Notes: generated from the letters alone by a model not told the origin. Shown: positions 1-10,890, numbered from the stretch's first letter. The stretch: DNA of 64,000 nt from Nannobrachium achirus (GCA_963921795.1 OY997651.1:55847642-55911641); one strand, 5' to 3'. Numbers and translations: made by a program.

Positions 1-1292
1 AATGACATTGTTTCTGATGTCACATTGACATCATCAGTGGATTTGCTGTTGGCAAACCTCATCGAGGGGAATCTGCTCCCTAACGCCCTCCTCTGGATAA
101 CTACAAGACCTGCAGCAGCCAATCAGCTCCCTCCTGATTGTGTTGACCTGGTGACAGAAGTACGAGGGTTCACAGATCCCCAGAAGGAGGAGTTCTTCAG
201 GAAGAGATTCAGTGATGAAAAGCTGGCCAGCAAAATCATCTCACACATGAAGACATCAAGGAGCCTCCACATCATGTGTCACATCCCAGTCTTCTGTTCG
301 ATCACTGCTACTGTTCTGGAGGACATGTTGAAGACAGACGAGAAAAAACAGCTGCCCAAGACCCAGACTGCGATGTACAGCCACTTCCTGTCAGTCCAGA
401 CAAAGAGGAAGTGGGAGAAGTATGAAGAAAGTCATGATGTGAATCAACAGCAGCTCATGGAGAAGGACAGGGAGGTTCTTCTGAAGCTGGGCAGGCTGGC
501 GTTTGAACATCTGGAGAAAGGCAGCATCATGTTCTACCAAGAAGACCTGAAAGAGTGTGGTCTTGATGTGAAAGACGCCTCGCTATACTCAGGACTGTGC
601 ACAGAGATCTTCAAGAGAGAGAGTGTGAGCTTCCAGAGAACAGTCTACAGCTTTGTTCATCTGAGCATCCAGGAGTTTCTGGCTGCAGTCTACCTGTTCC
701 ACTGTTTCACACATAAGAACATGAAGAAGAACATGAATGTACTGAAGACGTTCCTGGGAGAAGAAGAGGAATGGGAGAAGATAATGAGGAGGAGGAGGAT
801 GGTAGGAGGAGGAGAAGGAGGAGGAATGACCCTGGAAGACTTACTTTACAGAGTCATGGAAAAATCCCAGGCGAGTAAAAATGGCCACCTGGACCTCTTT
901 GTCCGCTTCCTTCATGGCCTCTTACTGGAGTCCAACCAGAGTCTGTTGAGAGGCCTGCTAGGTCAGAGAGAGAACATTCCAGAGACCATCCAGAGAGTCA
1001 TCAACAACCTGAAGAAGATGACCAATGAAGATCACTCTCCTGAGAAAATGATCAACATCTTCCACTGTTTGATGGAGATGAACGACCACTCAGTACTTCA
1101 GGAGATCCAACAGTACCTGAAGTCAGGGGACATACAAAAGGCAAAACTGTCTCCATCCCAGTGTTCGGCTCTGGCCTTCATGCTGCAGATGTCAGAGGAG
1201 GTTCAGGATGAGGTGTACCTGGACACATACAACACATCAAAGGAGGGGCGACGGAGACTGATCCCAGCTGTGAGGAACTGCAGAAAGGCTCG
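1..1292 (+). CDS. Fish NLR (NLRC3/NLRP12-like) NACHT-module exon, 3' part
   Basis: Open from base 1 (frame 1) to a splice donor, so the gene begins upstream of the window; about 430 residues are visible. The protein would be a cytosolic nucleotide-binding immune receptor. Seen: a sensor-like strand [13 protein letters not shown] (nt about 85-123), [15 protein letters not shown], then winged-helix/HD2-type sequence with [16 protein letters not shown] (nt about 648-695), and the exon end [11 protein letters not shown] typical of fish NLRs. Walker A and B must lie upstream. The frame would stop at 1306-1308, but the exon most likely ends at 1292 before GTTAGT: joining CG to the first base of an LRR exon gives R-LAGCDL, the usual junction. 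A purine-rich stretch (784-828) adds [15 protein letters not shown], probably a family-specific insertion. The family assignment is firm; the exact subgroup is inference. Confidence 0.92.
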
Positions 1293-1384
1293 GTTAGTAT
1301 TCATGTGAATAAAAAACGTAATAGAATCGAGTCAATCTACGTTCAAACTGCTACAATATAACCAGAAATGATGATTAACATAAA

Positions 1385-1835
1385 ACATTGGTTCTCAAAG
1401 TGCAGTCCGGGGTCCCCCAGAGGTCCAGTTCCAGTGGGTCCTGGAACTAAAAATTACTATATAGTGCTTTTTGTCCAAAGGGTGGCGCCATATGAAAGGT
1501 TGTGGGGACACTTCATCAGTAGGGTTCATTCTCCAGGGAGCATCAATGTGCTCCATAAGTTTCATGACAATTCTCACATTAGATTTTCACACATCATGTG
1601 TGCAAGTGGACATTTTGACCTAATGGTGGTGCTAGAGTGGAGGTCCATGAGGTCAGTAAAAGCAGTAGGTTTAATCCTGTGGGGAGAATAAATGTGATCA
1701 ATGAGGTTCATGACAATCTGAACCTTAGACATGTTGTGACAGTGAACATTTTGACCTAATGGTGGCACTAGTAGAAAGACTATTTGAACACTAACATCAA
1801 TAGGGCTCATCCTCTGGGGAGAATGAAGATTCAGT
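1385..1835 (+). repeat. Interspersed intron repeat with GGTGGCGCTA core (copy 1)
   Basis: Begins with a 'ggttctcaaagtgcagtcc' hAT-type scrap (1389-1440), then a repeat with recurring phrases: gggtggcgc, cacttcatcagtagggtt, ctccataagtttcatgacaa, acctaatggtggc. The same block lies upstream of nearly every LRR exon further on, so it is part of the duplicated intron module. No coding capacity is recognised. Confidence 0.75.
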
Positions 1836-1854
1836 CTTTATTTTTATTATTTGT

Positions 1855-2077
1855 GACTGGACACAGCTAGTCATTGATCTTTTTTTATTTTCATTTTTTC
1901 ATTTCATTTGAAATCTGGGGATCATAGCTACTAAATGATATATTGATTGTGGAGATTGACCCAACAGTTTTGAAGATATGGCTTATAGAATGATGCCATG
2001 CTGAAATAGTACTTTTGAGATATTCAAGTTTTAAATAAATTTCTAACCTGCAATGACCTGACTACGCCACATGGGGA
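1855..2077 (+). repeat. Old interspersed repeat, inverted relative to 17478-17790
   Basis: The stretch from the Mg-like phrase 'ctagtcattgat' to 'cgccacatggggagc' matches 17478-17790 on the other strand (for example 'gacccaacagttttgaagat' and 'gctactaaatgatatattg' recur there, diverged). It is an interspersed repeat fragment of unknown family with no ORF. Confidence 0.6.
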
Positions 2078-2266
2078 GCAATCTTCAATTCAATCTTCAA
2101 TTCAAAGAAGCTTTATTGGCATGTGAACACAAATGTTTACACAGTGGTGGAAAAGTACCTACATTTTATAATGAAGTAAAAGTATCAATACTGCAATGTA
2201 GAATCACTCTGTTACAAGTAAAAGTCCAGAATTGAATTGAGTAAAAGTACAAAAGTATTGGTAATA

Positions 2267-2911
2267 GCCGGGGAGCCACTGTGCCAAAATGAGAGAAGAC
2301 CTGTGATGTCATGACATACTCATTTTTCCTATTAATTTGGTCAATAAGGTACACAGAATGAGAGGCCTGCTCTGCCGGAAACACTGCGAAAAAAAGTTTC
2401 CCATTGACTTCACTATACTGGAAAAAAAACACATCAGAAAAAGTAGCATGTGAGGGGTCAAACTAAGGGTTCTTCATGATTCTGAATCCATTGCAAGCAT
2501 TTGTTTTGCATGAAAAACATTCCTTGGGCTAGATTTCAGCCTCTCAAACCTGTGAAAAGTGATGAGTCATCACTTTTCACCGTTATTTTGGTCCGTTTTC
2601 TAGCACAAGGAATGTTTTTCATGCAAAACAAATGCTTGCAATGGATTCAGAATCATCAGGAACCCCTAGTTTGACCCCTCACATGCTACTTAAAGCATAT
2701 GTTTTTTGGTGTGTTTCTTTCCTGTATATTGAAGTCGATGGAGTGAATACAAATGGCCATAACTTTTTTTTGCAGAGTTTCCAGCAGAGCAGGCCTCTCA
2801 TTCTGTGTACCTTAATGACCAAATGAATAGAAAAAACAAAAATAAAAGGTATGTCATGACGTCACAGGTAAAACCCTATTCTTTGAGCTTTTGGGCCTGT
2901 GGCTCCCCGGC
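2267..2911. mobile_element. Fold-back element with TA target site, copy 1
   Basis: A 645-bp element whose two halves are near-inverted copies. Termini are GCCGGGGAGCCAC and its complement, flanked by TA on both sides (2265-2266, 2912-2913). The centre is a tight palindrome of 'gtgaaaagtgatga' arms near 2551-2580. No coding frame is conserved. The TA flanks suggest movement by a Tc1/mariner-type transposase. A second copy in opposite orientation is at 6387-7040. Confidence 0.85.
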
Positions 2912-2956
2912 TATAACCAAATGTGTTGAAGTACCAAAAGTAAAAGTCCAAAATGT

Positions 2957-3034
2957 TTGAAAATAGCAGATCTACAAGCTCACAACGCGTCGCACCTCAA
3001 TGCGTTGTGAGCTTGTAGATCGGCTATTTTCAAA
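2957..3034. repeat. Short palindrome, GATCTACAAGCTCACAA family
   Basis: Arms read 'aaaatagcagatctacaagc' and the complement, around a short variable loop, about 78 bp in total. The same palindrome or one arm recurs more than twenty times in the window (see findings). Confidence 0.85.
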
Positions 3035-3134
3035 TAGCCTTGGTATAACATAGGGATTAGACTAGACATTCTAATGATCACGAAAAACAATATTACAGGC
3101 ATTTTACTTTACTTTTTGTGAGGAATAGCTTCAG

Positions 3135-4515
3135 TTAAAAAGTTCAAGTTCAAGTTCAGTTTATTATGTCCCAAGCTGGGCAATTTGTATTACAGCAAAT
3201 GATAAAAGCTCTCAAACCACAGTGAAACATACACAGGACACATGGACATAGACATAGACATGATCACAAGATCCAGTTAACATATAAGTAAGTGTTACAA
3301 CAACGCAACCATAAGAACTAACCACTACCTCCTCCTGGTTCCGTTATTGATCGCACGGATAGAGGTAGGGACAAATGAAAATTTGTACCTATTATTTTTT
3401 AACTACAGGGGCCTCCAACCATTGACCAGAAGGCAGTAGCTCATATAAAGATCTGAGGGGATGCAAGCTATCCGCTCTAATAGCAGATGCCTTCCTAAGC
3501 ACCTGCTCGTCATATATGAGACTCAGACAGCTGAATTTCTGCCCCACAATCTTGCTAGCACACCTAACAATCCCATTTAGGGCATTTTTCTGTTTGATGC
3601 CAAGATTTCCAAACCAGCAAATGATAGAAAACGAAATTACAGACTCTATAAAAGCCCTATAGAACAGAATCATCAAGGACTTATCCACCTGAAATTTGGC
3701 TAGCTTCCTTAAACAGAAGAGGCGCTGTTGACCTTTCTTACACAGCATTTCAGTGTTAGAGTCAAATTTCAAACGATTGTCGATAATGGTACCGAGATAT
3801 TTATAGGTGGTCACCAATTCCACTATCTGACCATTTATGACAGTACTCTCGGGAGCAAGTGGTGATCGCCTAAAATCAATGCACATATCTTTAGTCTTTG
3901 TGGTATTCAGTTGTAGAAATGCCTCTTCACACCAGGAGGCAAAGTAATCCACAACTGGGCCATGGCTGACCTCACTATCACTCAAAAGACTAACAATGAC
4001 AGAGTCATCTGCAAATTTAAGAATATGTCTATCAGCATGTTGACTTCTACAGTCATTTGTATACAGGATATACAGGAGAGGTGAAAGAACACAACCTTGG
4101 GGTGAGCCTGTGGATGATGTTAGTTCTCCAGACAGTTTCCCATTCACTCTTACCCTCTGGGTTCTATTAGTGAGGAAATCAAGAACCCAACCAGTAATAC
4201 CTTTGTCCAAGCCAAAGTTGTTAACTAATTTTTCAACTAGTATGTGTGGCTGAATAGTATTAAAGGCCGACGAGAAATCAACAAAAAGAAGCCTAGCATG
4301 CTTTTTGCTGACTTCCAGATGTTCAAATACAAAATTCAGTAAGGTGATGGTAGCATCAGACACTCCTCTCTTAGGCCTATATGCGAATTGCATAGGGTCC
4401 AGGAGACACTCGGTTTTCTCTAGGAGCTCTTCCTTAACAAGTCTCTCAAATGACTTCATAACCAGAGAGGTTAAGGCCACCGGTCTAAAGTCATTTAGAG
4501 CCTTTGGGCCTTAGG
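3135..4515 (-). mobile_element. 5'-truncated non-LTR retrotransposon
   Basis: The element reads on the - strand. Its 3' end lies at about 3135 with a short tandem tail (repeated gaactt on the - strand), followed inward by an untranslated stretch to 3391 and then the reverse-transcriptase ORF. Homology stops at about 4515, inside the RT fingers, so it is a typical 5'-truncated LINE insertion. It lies within the hAT-like element 2142-4783. Confidence 0.85.
3392..4514 (-). CDS. Reverse transcriptase domain of non-LTR retrotransposon (5' partial)
   Basis: About 370 residues remain open, beginning mid-domain at PKALNDFRPVALTS; the methionine at 4480 is internal, not a true start. RT motifs occur in order: DPMQFAYRPKRG, motif A LLFVDFSSAFNT, motif B GSPQGCVLSPLLY, motif C LKFADDSVIV, then the thumb with TYKYLGTIIDNRLKF and a C-terminal tail ending at the stop before 3391. 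The catalytic aspartates (FVDF and FADD) are present and there is no internal stop, so the copy is fairly young. The endonuclease and the ORF start are missing, so it is a dead insertion. The clade (jockey/I/Rex-like) is not resolved by eye. Confidence 0.92.
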
Positions 4516-4791
4516 AGCCTTAGGAAAGTGAGATGTTGTTCGTCCAGACGCTGGAATTTCAACTTTTCTGGGAAGTGTGAATGTCAGCCTCTGTGGGGCG
4601 TATTTATATGCAAATATAGTGGCATTGGCATGGCATTGTAATACTAAACAATAGGATTTAATGATGATGTTAATGTGAAAAAAGAACAGGAAAACTAATT
4701 ATAACATTTTTTTTAAAATGATTTAAAAAATGTTGCCAAAAAGCAACGCTGGGCCTTGCAGGGTTAGTTACTTTACACCACTGCGTTTACA

Positions 4792-5414
4792 TACATTCTA
4801 ACTTGGAGAACTTGGCTATTTGTACTTTACTTTAGTAAATCCAATTTCCAATATTTTAACTTCTACTCCACTACGCCAACATGTATCTCAAAACTTATAA
4901 TAGTATAGGCCTATAATATAAAATAGGCCTATACATAAACCACTTTAATTCACACAGTAACTGTGTGAATTGTTTCTAAACTAACAAATTGGCCTATTTC
5001 AAAACAATACTTGAGTTCTATTGTTTTATCTTCGTCACAATAATTGTGAATTGCCTCGAAACTAACACATTGGCTATTCAAATTACACAGCTATGCTTTA
5101 AATAATAATTATGTGCAACTGTGGTGTGGATGCTTATAGACATACAGCTATGATACCGAGTTAGCATGTATTTTGTTGTGTATGTATTTATTTATTTATT
5201 GGGGAAAAGCTTCCGTTACATGTAGGCTACTGTACTGTACCTGTTTCCTATTTCCAATACTTTTACTTCTACTCCACAATACATCTCGGATCCAAGTATT
5301 GTACATCTAACTAAAGTTTTCAAATAAATGTAGTGGAGACATTTATTTGAAAACTTTAGTTAGTGCTGATACTTTTACTTGAGTATAGTATGTGAGTACT
5401 TTTTCCACCACTGG
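4792..5414 (-). mobile_element. Reversed hAT-like element fragment mixed with older repeat
   Basis: Contains two reverse-orientation pieces of the 'agtaaaagtac' hAT-like family (about 4800-4880 and 5240-5414, the latter ending ttttccaccactg). A piece of another repeat (4945-5180, 'ggcctatttcaaaacaatac') lies between them and is found inverted at 13080-13250, 14210-14335, 14900-15020 and about 16230-16285. 'tttatttgaaaactttagtt' at about 5340 forms a hairpin with the sequence just before it. No gene is seen. Confidence 0.6.
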
Positions 5415-6124
5415 TATATCAATAAACGAGAACTACTATTCTATCTCTTTCTCATAATGCCCAAATGTAATCCTTTGTTCTGCTGTCATAAGCCCACGTT
5501 TGCCAATGGTCTTCAGGTGTTAATGGTCAGTTTTGAAATAATTCACACACAGTAACTGTGTGAATTACTGCTCGAAACTGGACATTAACACCTAAAATAG
5601 CTAACTGTAGCTATGCTAAGTGCTTTGTGTAACTTGGGTCTCAGTGTTTGTGTAACTTTGTGAAGGATCATCTGACTCTGATAATAAACCACAATATACA
5701 GGTTTAACCGCCATACATTGTGAGCTTGTAGATTTTCATAGATTGGCAAAAATAGAGTTGGATCACGTTTTATTCCAGTAACCCAGTTGTTTATACGATG
5801 GCTACATTAGCCTGCAGCTAGCGCTAGCTAACGTTAGCCGTTAGCCACTAATAAACAGTCATCCAGAATAGTCTAATAAGTCAACTTTCCGACCGCAAGG
5901 GAACGATTACATTCCATGTGTCCTTCTGATAGATTTTTACCCCTGGTTGTCATTCCTGTCAATGTTTTATTGTCCAAAAAAACGCTCTGAACGTTAAAAC
6001 TAGATATTTTACGAGGACACTGTTCTATTCAATGCTAAGCTAACTCAATGACAAAGGACCGACCGCACCATTTGCGGAAGTCACAGACGCCTCCAGGCAG
6101 GAAGCGGATAATTTTTTCCTCCAA
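5415..6124. other. Gene-free intron stretch
   Basis: No coding region is recognised. It contains a short hairpin (5538-5566, attcacacacagtaactgtgtgaat), the fish-typical run 'gctagctaacgttagccgtt' near 5820, and a weak GC-rich patch near 6060-6140. Confidence 0.5.
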
Positions 6125-7130
6125 AGCCCGAGAAGAAGAAAACGGGATGATAAATAAATTATAGATTAAATCATTATAACAACATTACGTGGTTAATAAT
6201 TGTTCATTTGGAACATACGTGGCATTAAATTAACAGAATAAATACCGGAATAAATATCGCTAAGTAATGGAGTCTCGATATTACCGCATTTGTCTACAAA
6301 GGGCTAACAAAGGCTGGCTAGGACTAGCATTTTAGCCATATTCTGGGAGGACCAACAACATTATGTCCCGATCTCTCACATTAATAGCCGGGGAGCCACA
6401 GGCCCAAAAGCTCAAAGAATAGGGTTTTACCTGTGACGTCATGACATACTTTTTATGTTTGTTTTTTCTATTCATTTGGTCATTAAGGTACACAGAATGA
6501 GAGGCCTGCTCTGCCGGAAACTCTGCGAAAAAAAGTTATGGCCATTTGTATTCACTCCATCGACTTCAATATACAGGAAAGAAACACACCAAAAACATAT
6601 GCTTTAAGTAGCATGTGAGGGGTCAAACTAGGGGTTCCTGATGATTCTGAATCCATTGCACGCATTTGTTTTGCATGAAAAACATTCCTTGTGCTAGAAA
6701 ACGGACCAAAATAACGGTGAAAAGTGATGACTCATCACTTTTCACAGGTTTGAGAGGCTGAAATCTAGCCCAAGGAATGTTTTTCATGCAAAACAAGTGC
6801 TTGCAATGGATTCAGAATCATGAAGAACCCTTAGTTTGACCCCTCACATGCTACTTTTTCTGGTGTGTTTTTTTTTCCAGTATAGTGAAGTCAATGGGAA
6901 ACTTTTTTTCGCAGTGTTTCCGGCAGAGCAGGCCTCTCATTCTGTGTACCTTATTGACCAAATTAAAAGGAAAAACTAAAATTTGGAGTATGTCATGACA
7001 TCACAGGTCTTCTCTCATTTTGGCACAGTGGCTCCCCGGCTATAATTAAAAAAAGTCTTATTTACATGCAGATTTAAGCTCTGGCGTTTAAGTTAAATGT
7101 AGCCTGATATTTATGAAATGTATTTTCAGC
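6125..7130 (+). repeat. Old repeat split by a fold-back element; inverted copy at 12585-12930
   Basis: The flanks (6125-6386 and 7041-7130) match 12585-12930 on the opposite strand, for example 'ttatttacatgcagatttaa', 'ggaggaccaaca' and 'taatggagtc'. The 12.6-kb copy lacks the inserted element and so serves as an empty-site reference. Confidence 0.7.
6387..7040. mobile_element. Fold-back element with TA target site, copy 2 (inverted)
   Basis: This is the same 650-bp family as 2267-2911 in opposite orientation, with the same GCCGGGGAGCCAC termini and TA flanks (6385-6386, 7041-7042). The sequence is close to copy 1, so both moved fairly recently. The related repeat at about 12690 is uninterrupted at the matching point. 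Confidence 0.85.
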
Positions 7131-7224
7131 TCTGGTCTAAAGCAGTACTTTCCGAGATGACTGGCTCCCAGTCAAACTGGGACACATTTGTTTAAATACA
7201 TGTTGTTTATGATGCTTATGTAAG

Positions 7225-7270
7225 CTCTCAATGTGAGACATATTGTGAACTTGTAGATCTGCTAGTTTGG
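7225..7270 (+). repeat. Half-site of the GATCTACAAGCTCACAA palindrome
   Basis: 'ttgtgaacttgtagatctgc' followed by the 'ctgaatgttcagcccagaat' phrase that precedes each LRR exon in the window. It marks the 5' intron module of the exon at 7408. Confidence 0.65.
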
Positions 7271-7407
7271 CTGAATGTTCAGCCCAGAATAGGGTCACGT
7301 ACAGGCCATATTGTGGCGCTCTGCCTTACACCATTTCTAACTAGATAGAATATCTCGCGGTGAACTTCATGGACTAATGGGTTTGATTTTACATTTAATC
7401 TTTACAG

Positions 7408-7581
7408 ACTTGCTGGCTGTGACCTCAAAGAGACAGACTGGGAAGTTGTGGCTTCAGCTCTCAGCTCTAATCCTTCACATCTAACAGAACTGGACCTCAG
7501 TGGGACAGAACTGGACTATTCATCCATGGAGCTGATCTCTGCTGGACTAAAGAGTCCACATTGTAGACTGCAGGTCCTAAG
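7408..7581 (+). CDS. NLR LRR exon 1 (174 nt)
   Basis: A polypyrimidine tract and TTTACAG end at 7407. The exon begins A-CTT-GCT-GGC and ends CCTAAG before GTCAGA (7582), so it is phase 2 at both ends. It encodes R-LAGCDLKETDWEVVASAL, then PSHLTELDLSGTELD and SPHCRLQVLR: two ribonuclease-inhibitor-type leucine-rich repeats. The frame is fully open. It fits directly to the NACHT exon end at 1292. Difference from the later copies: E and Y in SGTELDYSS where the others have K and H/L. Confidence 0.9.
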
Positions 7582-8260
7582 GTCAGACTATTTGTACCAC
7601 CACCACCATTATTATTATTAGTTTAGTGTTACTATTTATTATGTGATTATAACATGAATGCTGTGGTGAGACTTTATTTGAAGCGTGTGAATAAGGTTGA
7701 CATCATGGTAACCCACGCTGACTAGAATAATGATAAGGTACAGTGACTACAGTATGTGATCCATCATGGCTGCTAGGGAATGATCACATCCAGTTATGTA
7801 ATCATTTGACTGTCAAACTGGTGTAAACACAGACTGGAAGGTTTGCTGGTTCCTCAGCCCACCAGCACCAGCAGTCTGATCAATTATGATCACTGTTGTA
7901 TCTGTAAGAGTTTCAGATTAAAACAGTCCATTACTCTGAAATGTCGTCAGCAGCTCTAAAACGTTGACAAGACGTTAAAAACAATGGCGGGGAATCACCT
8001 TTCTTCTATTTTTTTTTCCAGCTCTGGATCTAGTTTCTCTTTTTCTACAACTGGTGCAAACATGGGACAAACTACAGCGTCTCGCTTAGTAATGGATGCG
8101 CCCGGTCAGCTGATTATTATTACCAGTAAGACGCCTAAGGGCTGGGCAAGGTCGCACCATGTCTTGGCCATCTGGCCAGTGATGTACAGTAAGACCAGTT
8201 ACCCATATATGGAGACCCCTGGTACGCATATTGGCATTCACAATTATGGGCTTAATATTG
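7582..8260 (+). other. Intron: post-LRR module, no gene
   Basis: 7720-7960 is the module that follows LRR exons here ('taaggtacagtgactacagt', 'tcaaactggtgtaaacacag', 'ccagcagtctgatcaattat'); it recurs at about 27.6, 30.6, 35.7, 50.4-51.0, 55.0 and 60.6 kb. The rest is unremarkable; an open frame at 7984-8292 shows no recognisable domain. Confidence 0.6.
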
Positions 8261-8267
8261 ATGACAT

Positions 8268-8428
8268 CAGGGATCTCCATTTATGGGCCTAAAATGGATT
8301 TGGTTCCCTTGGCAATACAGGGATCTCCATACCTCCATATATGGGCATAAAAGGGATTTGGTTCCCCTGGCATCACAGGGATCTCCATTATGGCAATAAA
8401 AGGGATTTGGTTCCCCTGACATCACAGT
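8268..8428 (+). repeat. Tandem repeat, about 50-bp unit x3
   Basis: Three units (starts near 8268, 8318, 8376) share cagggatctccat, then tatgggcataaaagg, then gatttggttcccctgg. The 'ctccatatatgggcataaa' phrase links it to the 34.9-35.5 kb inverted repeat and to the 62-64 kb tail. Confidence 0.8.
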
Positions 8429-9249
8429 GATGAGCATGAGAGTCAATCAACAAAGAAGACAAGATCACAATTGGAAATAATGGATGGCTATGTTTCTATA
8501 CAATTCGAAGATCAGGTAAAAACAATAGAAAAAATACATGGCATTAATCTATATTAGTTATGGCAAGTGGACATTTTGGCCTAACGGTGGTGCTAGAGTA
8601 GAGATCATGAGGTCAGTATCCTGTGGAGAGAATAATGCCCAGTCCATATGGCACCGGGAAAGTCCTTGAACGGGGAGGTACATTTACGGTTGCCCATGGG
8701 TGTCCACATGCAAACGCATGGAATGGAGGATGTAAATCCTCCAAAACTCCGGCCGCAGTACATTTTTATTACCCGGGCGAATTTATTTTGCCATGTGGAC
8801 TCCATAAACGGAGAAGTTCTGAATTTGTCGTCTCATATCTTTCCACAAAATATTAGAAAACGCACAATAGTGGGCTGGATAAAAGCCTGGCTCAATAAGC
8901 AGGATCGATAAGGTGCTCCTCATTATCAATAAAAAATAACGAGCGTATCTGACGCGCGCCTGTCTCTTCTCTTGGTCAAATTCTTGCCATGAAAAGAGAA
9001 CTGACAGCACTCGCATTATAAGAGCACTCGCATTATAAGCCAGCGATTGTTATAATTCAAAGACCTCTATAATCTGTGAGAGAAGTCTGTTAATTTGCTG
9101 TATGATTTTATTCCGTTTCTGTCAAACAATATAATAAGCATAATAAAGGCAGAGAATTCATTTTACTGCATTATAGACCATTTGTGGCTTTTTAAATTGT
9201 TTCCAGGTGTTTTTATTTATTTATAGGCCTATAGAGCATCTCAACGGAA
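8429..9249. other. Gene-free intron stretch
   Basis: A short piece of the GGTGGCGCTA repeat lies at about 8565-8630. Overlapping short frames on both strands at 8600-9016 show no known motif and no splice structure I trust. Nothing else is recognised. Confidence 0.45.
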
Positions 9250-9600
9250 GTGGTTTACTGGTCCCACAAAAAAATAGCCCATTAATTTTCCCCATAGACT
9301 TTTACAAAAATATTTATAACAATTATGTTATGCCTAGAACCAAGCCATCCAGGATTGCTGTGAATCATGACCATAAAAAATTTGATCCTATGTGAAAACA
9401 TATTTTAATATTAAATTATTTGATATACTACATTTAATAAATAACCTTTGTTTAGCGATTTTCAAAATGTTCTTTTCATAGATTCATGATTCACTGCAAT
9501 CCTGGATGGCTTGGTTCTAGGCTTAACATTAATGTTATAAATATTTTTGTGAAAGTCTATGAGGAAAACGGGATATTTTTTATTGGGACCAGTAAACCAC
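9250..9600. mobile_element. Fold-back MITE-like element
   Basis: Ends are inverted copies: GTGGTTTACTGGTCCCA at 9250 and its complement ending at 9600. The arms run more than 100 bp ('ctagaaccaagccatccagg' against 'cctggatggcttggttctag') around an AT-rich loop. No coding frame; no clear target-site duplication. Confidence 0.75.
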
Positions 9601-10127
9601 ACCCACTGCGATGCTAGCTATAGCCTATATTGTTAGGATCAAACGGAGAAGGACATTAAACGCTGCAGAAGGATATTTGTGGATTTATAGATGGTTCTAT
9701 CAGTAATGGGTTTATTTTCTCAGGCCTGTATGATATCTGATGAAAAAGCACCAGCGTATAATCATGACAAGCAAACCGAAAATGACTTACCTCTGGACTT
9801 AAATAGAAACATTTAACGCGAGAAGAGCTGGAGAGGGCATTATTAAGCAGCGATCCAGTGGATAGATGACCCTTGGACAGACGTGGTTTAATGCAGTTCC
9901 TTGTTCCATGTGTGACAAAGTGCTGTGTGAGCGCAAACACATTAACTAAATATGCAATCGACTATACCGATTAATTATATGCGAGAATGCACCCATGTAT
10001 ATTTGTCTACTGCCTTGGTTGGTTCCTCTCCCCCCTGCTCTAGAAATAGTTCACGAAAGCAGTTGTGCATGTTAAAGTGTTGAAGACTTGGACAATGGCA
10101 TAGTCACATAGCCTATTCTCTTCTTAA
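9601..10127. other. Gene-free intron stretch
   Basis: No repeat boundary, exon signal or domain is recognised; short open frames on the - strand (9656-9940) look random. Confidence 0.4.
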
Positions 10128-10572
10128 ATGACAACTTTAGTTTTTTACAACAAGGGTTCATATTTTAGGTTGTAATTAAATAATATAAAAGATAAGTGTT
10201 AAAATGATTTAATTTACTTCTTTCTATTGTTTTAGAGATTCTTATTTCAGTGGTTGGGGCATGCATACAAGTGGCTAAATATGTCATTTTACACAGAATA
10301 AGCCCATTCCCAAGATACGAAGCAACCTTTCATGGTTGGATGTGACTTATGGGGGCTAGAAGTCTTACTGTAAATAGCAATAAAGAAACTGCTAGATTAT
10401 TGTGTCTAAAAAGACATATTTTGCCACTTGTACGCATGCCCCCATGCGTATGCATGCCCCACATTTTAGCAAGGTAAACGCGATAAAACAATAGAACAAA
10501 GCAAATGAAAACATTTTAAAACTCACTTTTTCTAAAATATGAACCCTTGTTGTAAAAAAACAAAGTTGTCCT
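10128..10572. mobile_element. TTAA-flanked MITE
   Basis: Flanked by TTAA at 10124-10127 and 10573-10576. Terminal inverted repeats of about 40 bp are visible (start atgacaactttagtttttta; inner part acaacaagggttcatatttt). The TTAA target suggests a piggyBac- or Kolobok-type transposase acting in trans. No ORF. Confidence 0.8.
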
Positions 10573-10639
10573 TTAAATCTGACGTAATTTTTTAGGCAGA
10601 GAAAAGTGGGGCCTAGCCGTCTCCTAGCCTCGTAAACCA

Positions 10640-10690
10640 GTCTCTCTTCCTGCCTTCATTCGAATGCGAAGGAGAGACTGGCCTCTAGTA
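10640..10690. repeat. Short inverted repeat
   Basis: 'ccagtctctcttcctgcctt' pairs imperfectly with 'gcgaaggagagactgg' to form a hairpin. Related 'gagactag/ctaggctagccgtctcc' phrases occur at 18735-18800, so it is probably part of an interspersed repeat. Confidence 0.5.
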
Positions 10691-10694
10691 ACGT

Positions 10695-10890
10695 CTGAGC
10701 GATTGGGCTGGGCGGGAGCATGGGCGGGAGTAGAGCGTTGACAGACAACCCCTTCAGCCAATCAGGGACGACTGGTGTTTGGCTGCTTAGTTTAGCCGGA
10801 TATATTTGCATTTTGCAAGAAGACGCTGAAGGACTGCTTTCTCCCTCCTGCGCCTCCATTTCGTTTTAATGTTTATATTGTTTGACCGGC
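10695..10890 (+). promoter_or_regulatory. Promoter-like patch (GC boxes, CCAAT, TATA-like)
   Basis: A GC-rich island in AT-rich intron holds two gggcggg boxes (about 10707-10732), an agccaatcagg CCAAT box (about 10755) and a TATA-like ggatatatttgcat (about 10797), followed about 90 bp later by an ATG with an open 17-codon stretch. Inference only: it could be a promoter of a small gene or of a transposon. Confidence 0.35.

Larger units (their letters stand above)
2142..4783. mobile_element. hAT-like non-autonomous element carrying three nested insertions
   Basis: Starts cagtggtggaaaagtac and ends gttactttacaccactg. The 8-bp flanks TGTTTACA (2134-2141) and CGTTTACA (4784-4791) match at 7 of 8 positions, as expected for an old hAT target-site duplication. 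The interior has the 'agtaaaagtac' phrases of a very common fish repeat, also seen at 17105-17291 and 45624-46073. A complete unnested relative here is about 450 bp; this one is swollen by a fold-back element, a small palindrome and a LINE. It sits in a LINE-tail-like stretch (2083-2141, 'tcaattcaaagaagctttat'). Confidence 0.75.

Noticed and set aside
1395..1810. Frames on both strands in the first intron
   Set aside because: They lie in the GGTGGCGCTA repeat, whose other copies do not keep the frame.
8600..9016. Cluster of overlapping frames on both strands
   Set aside because: No motif, no consistent splice sites and no second copy to show conservation.
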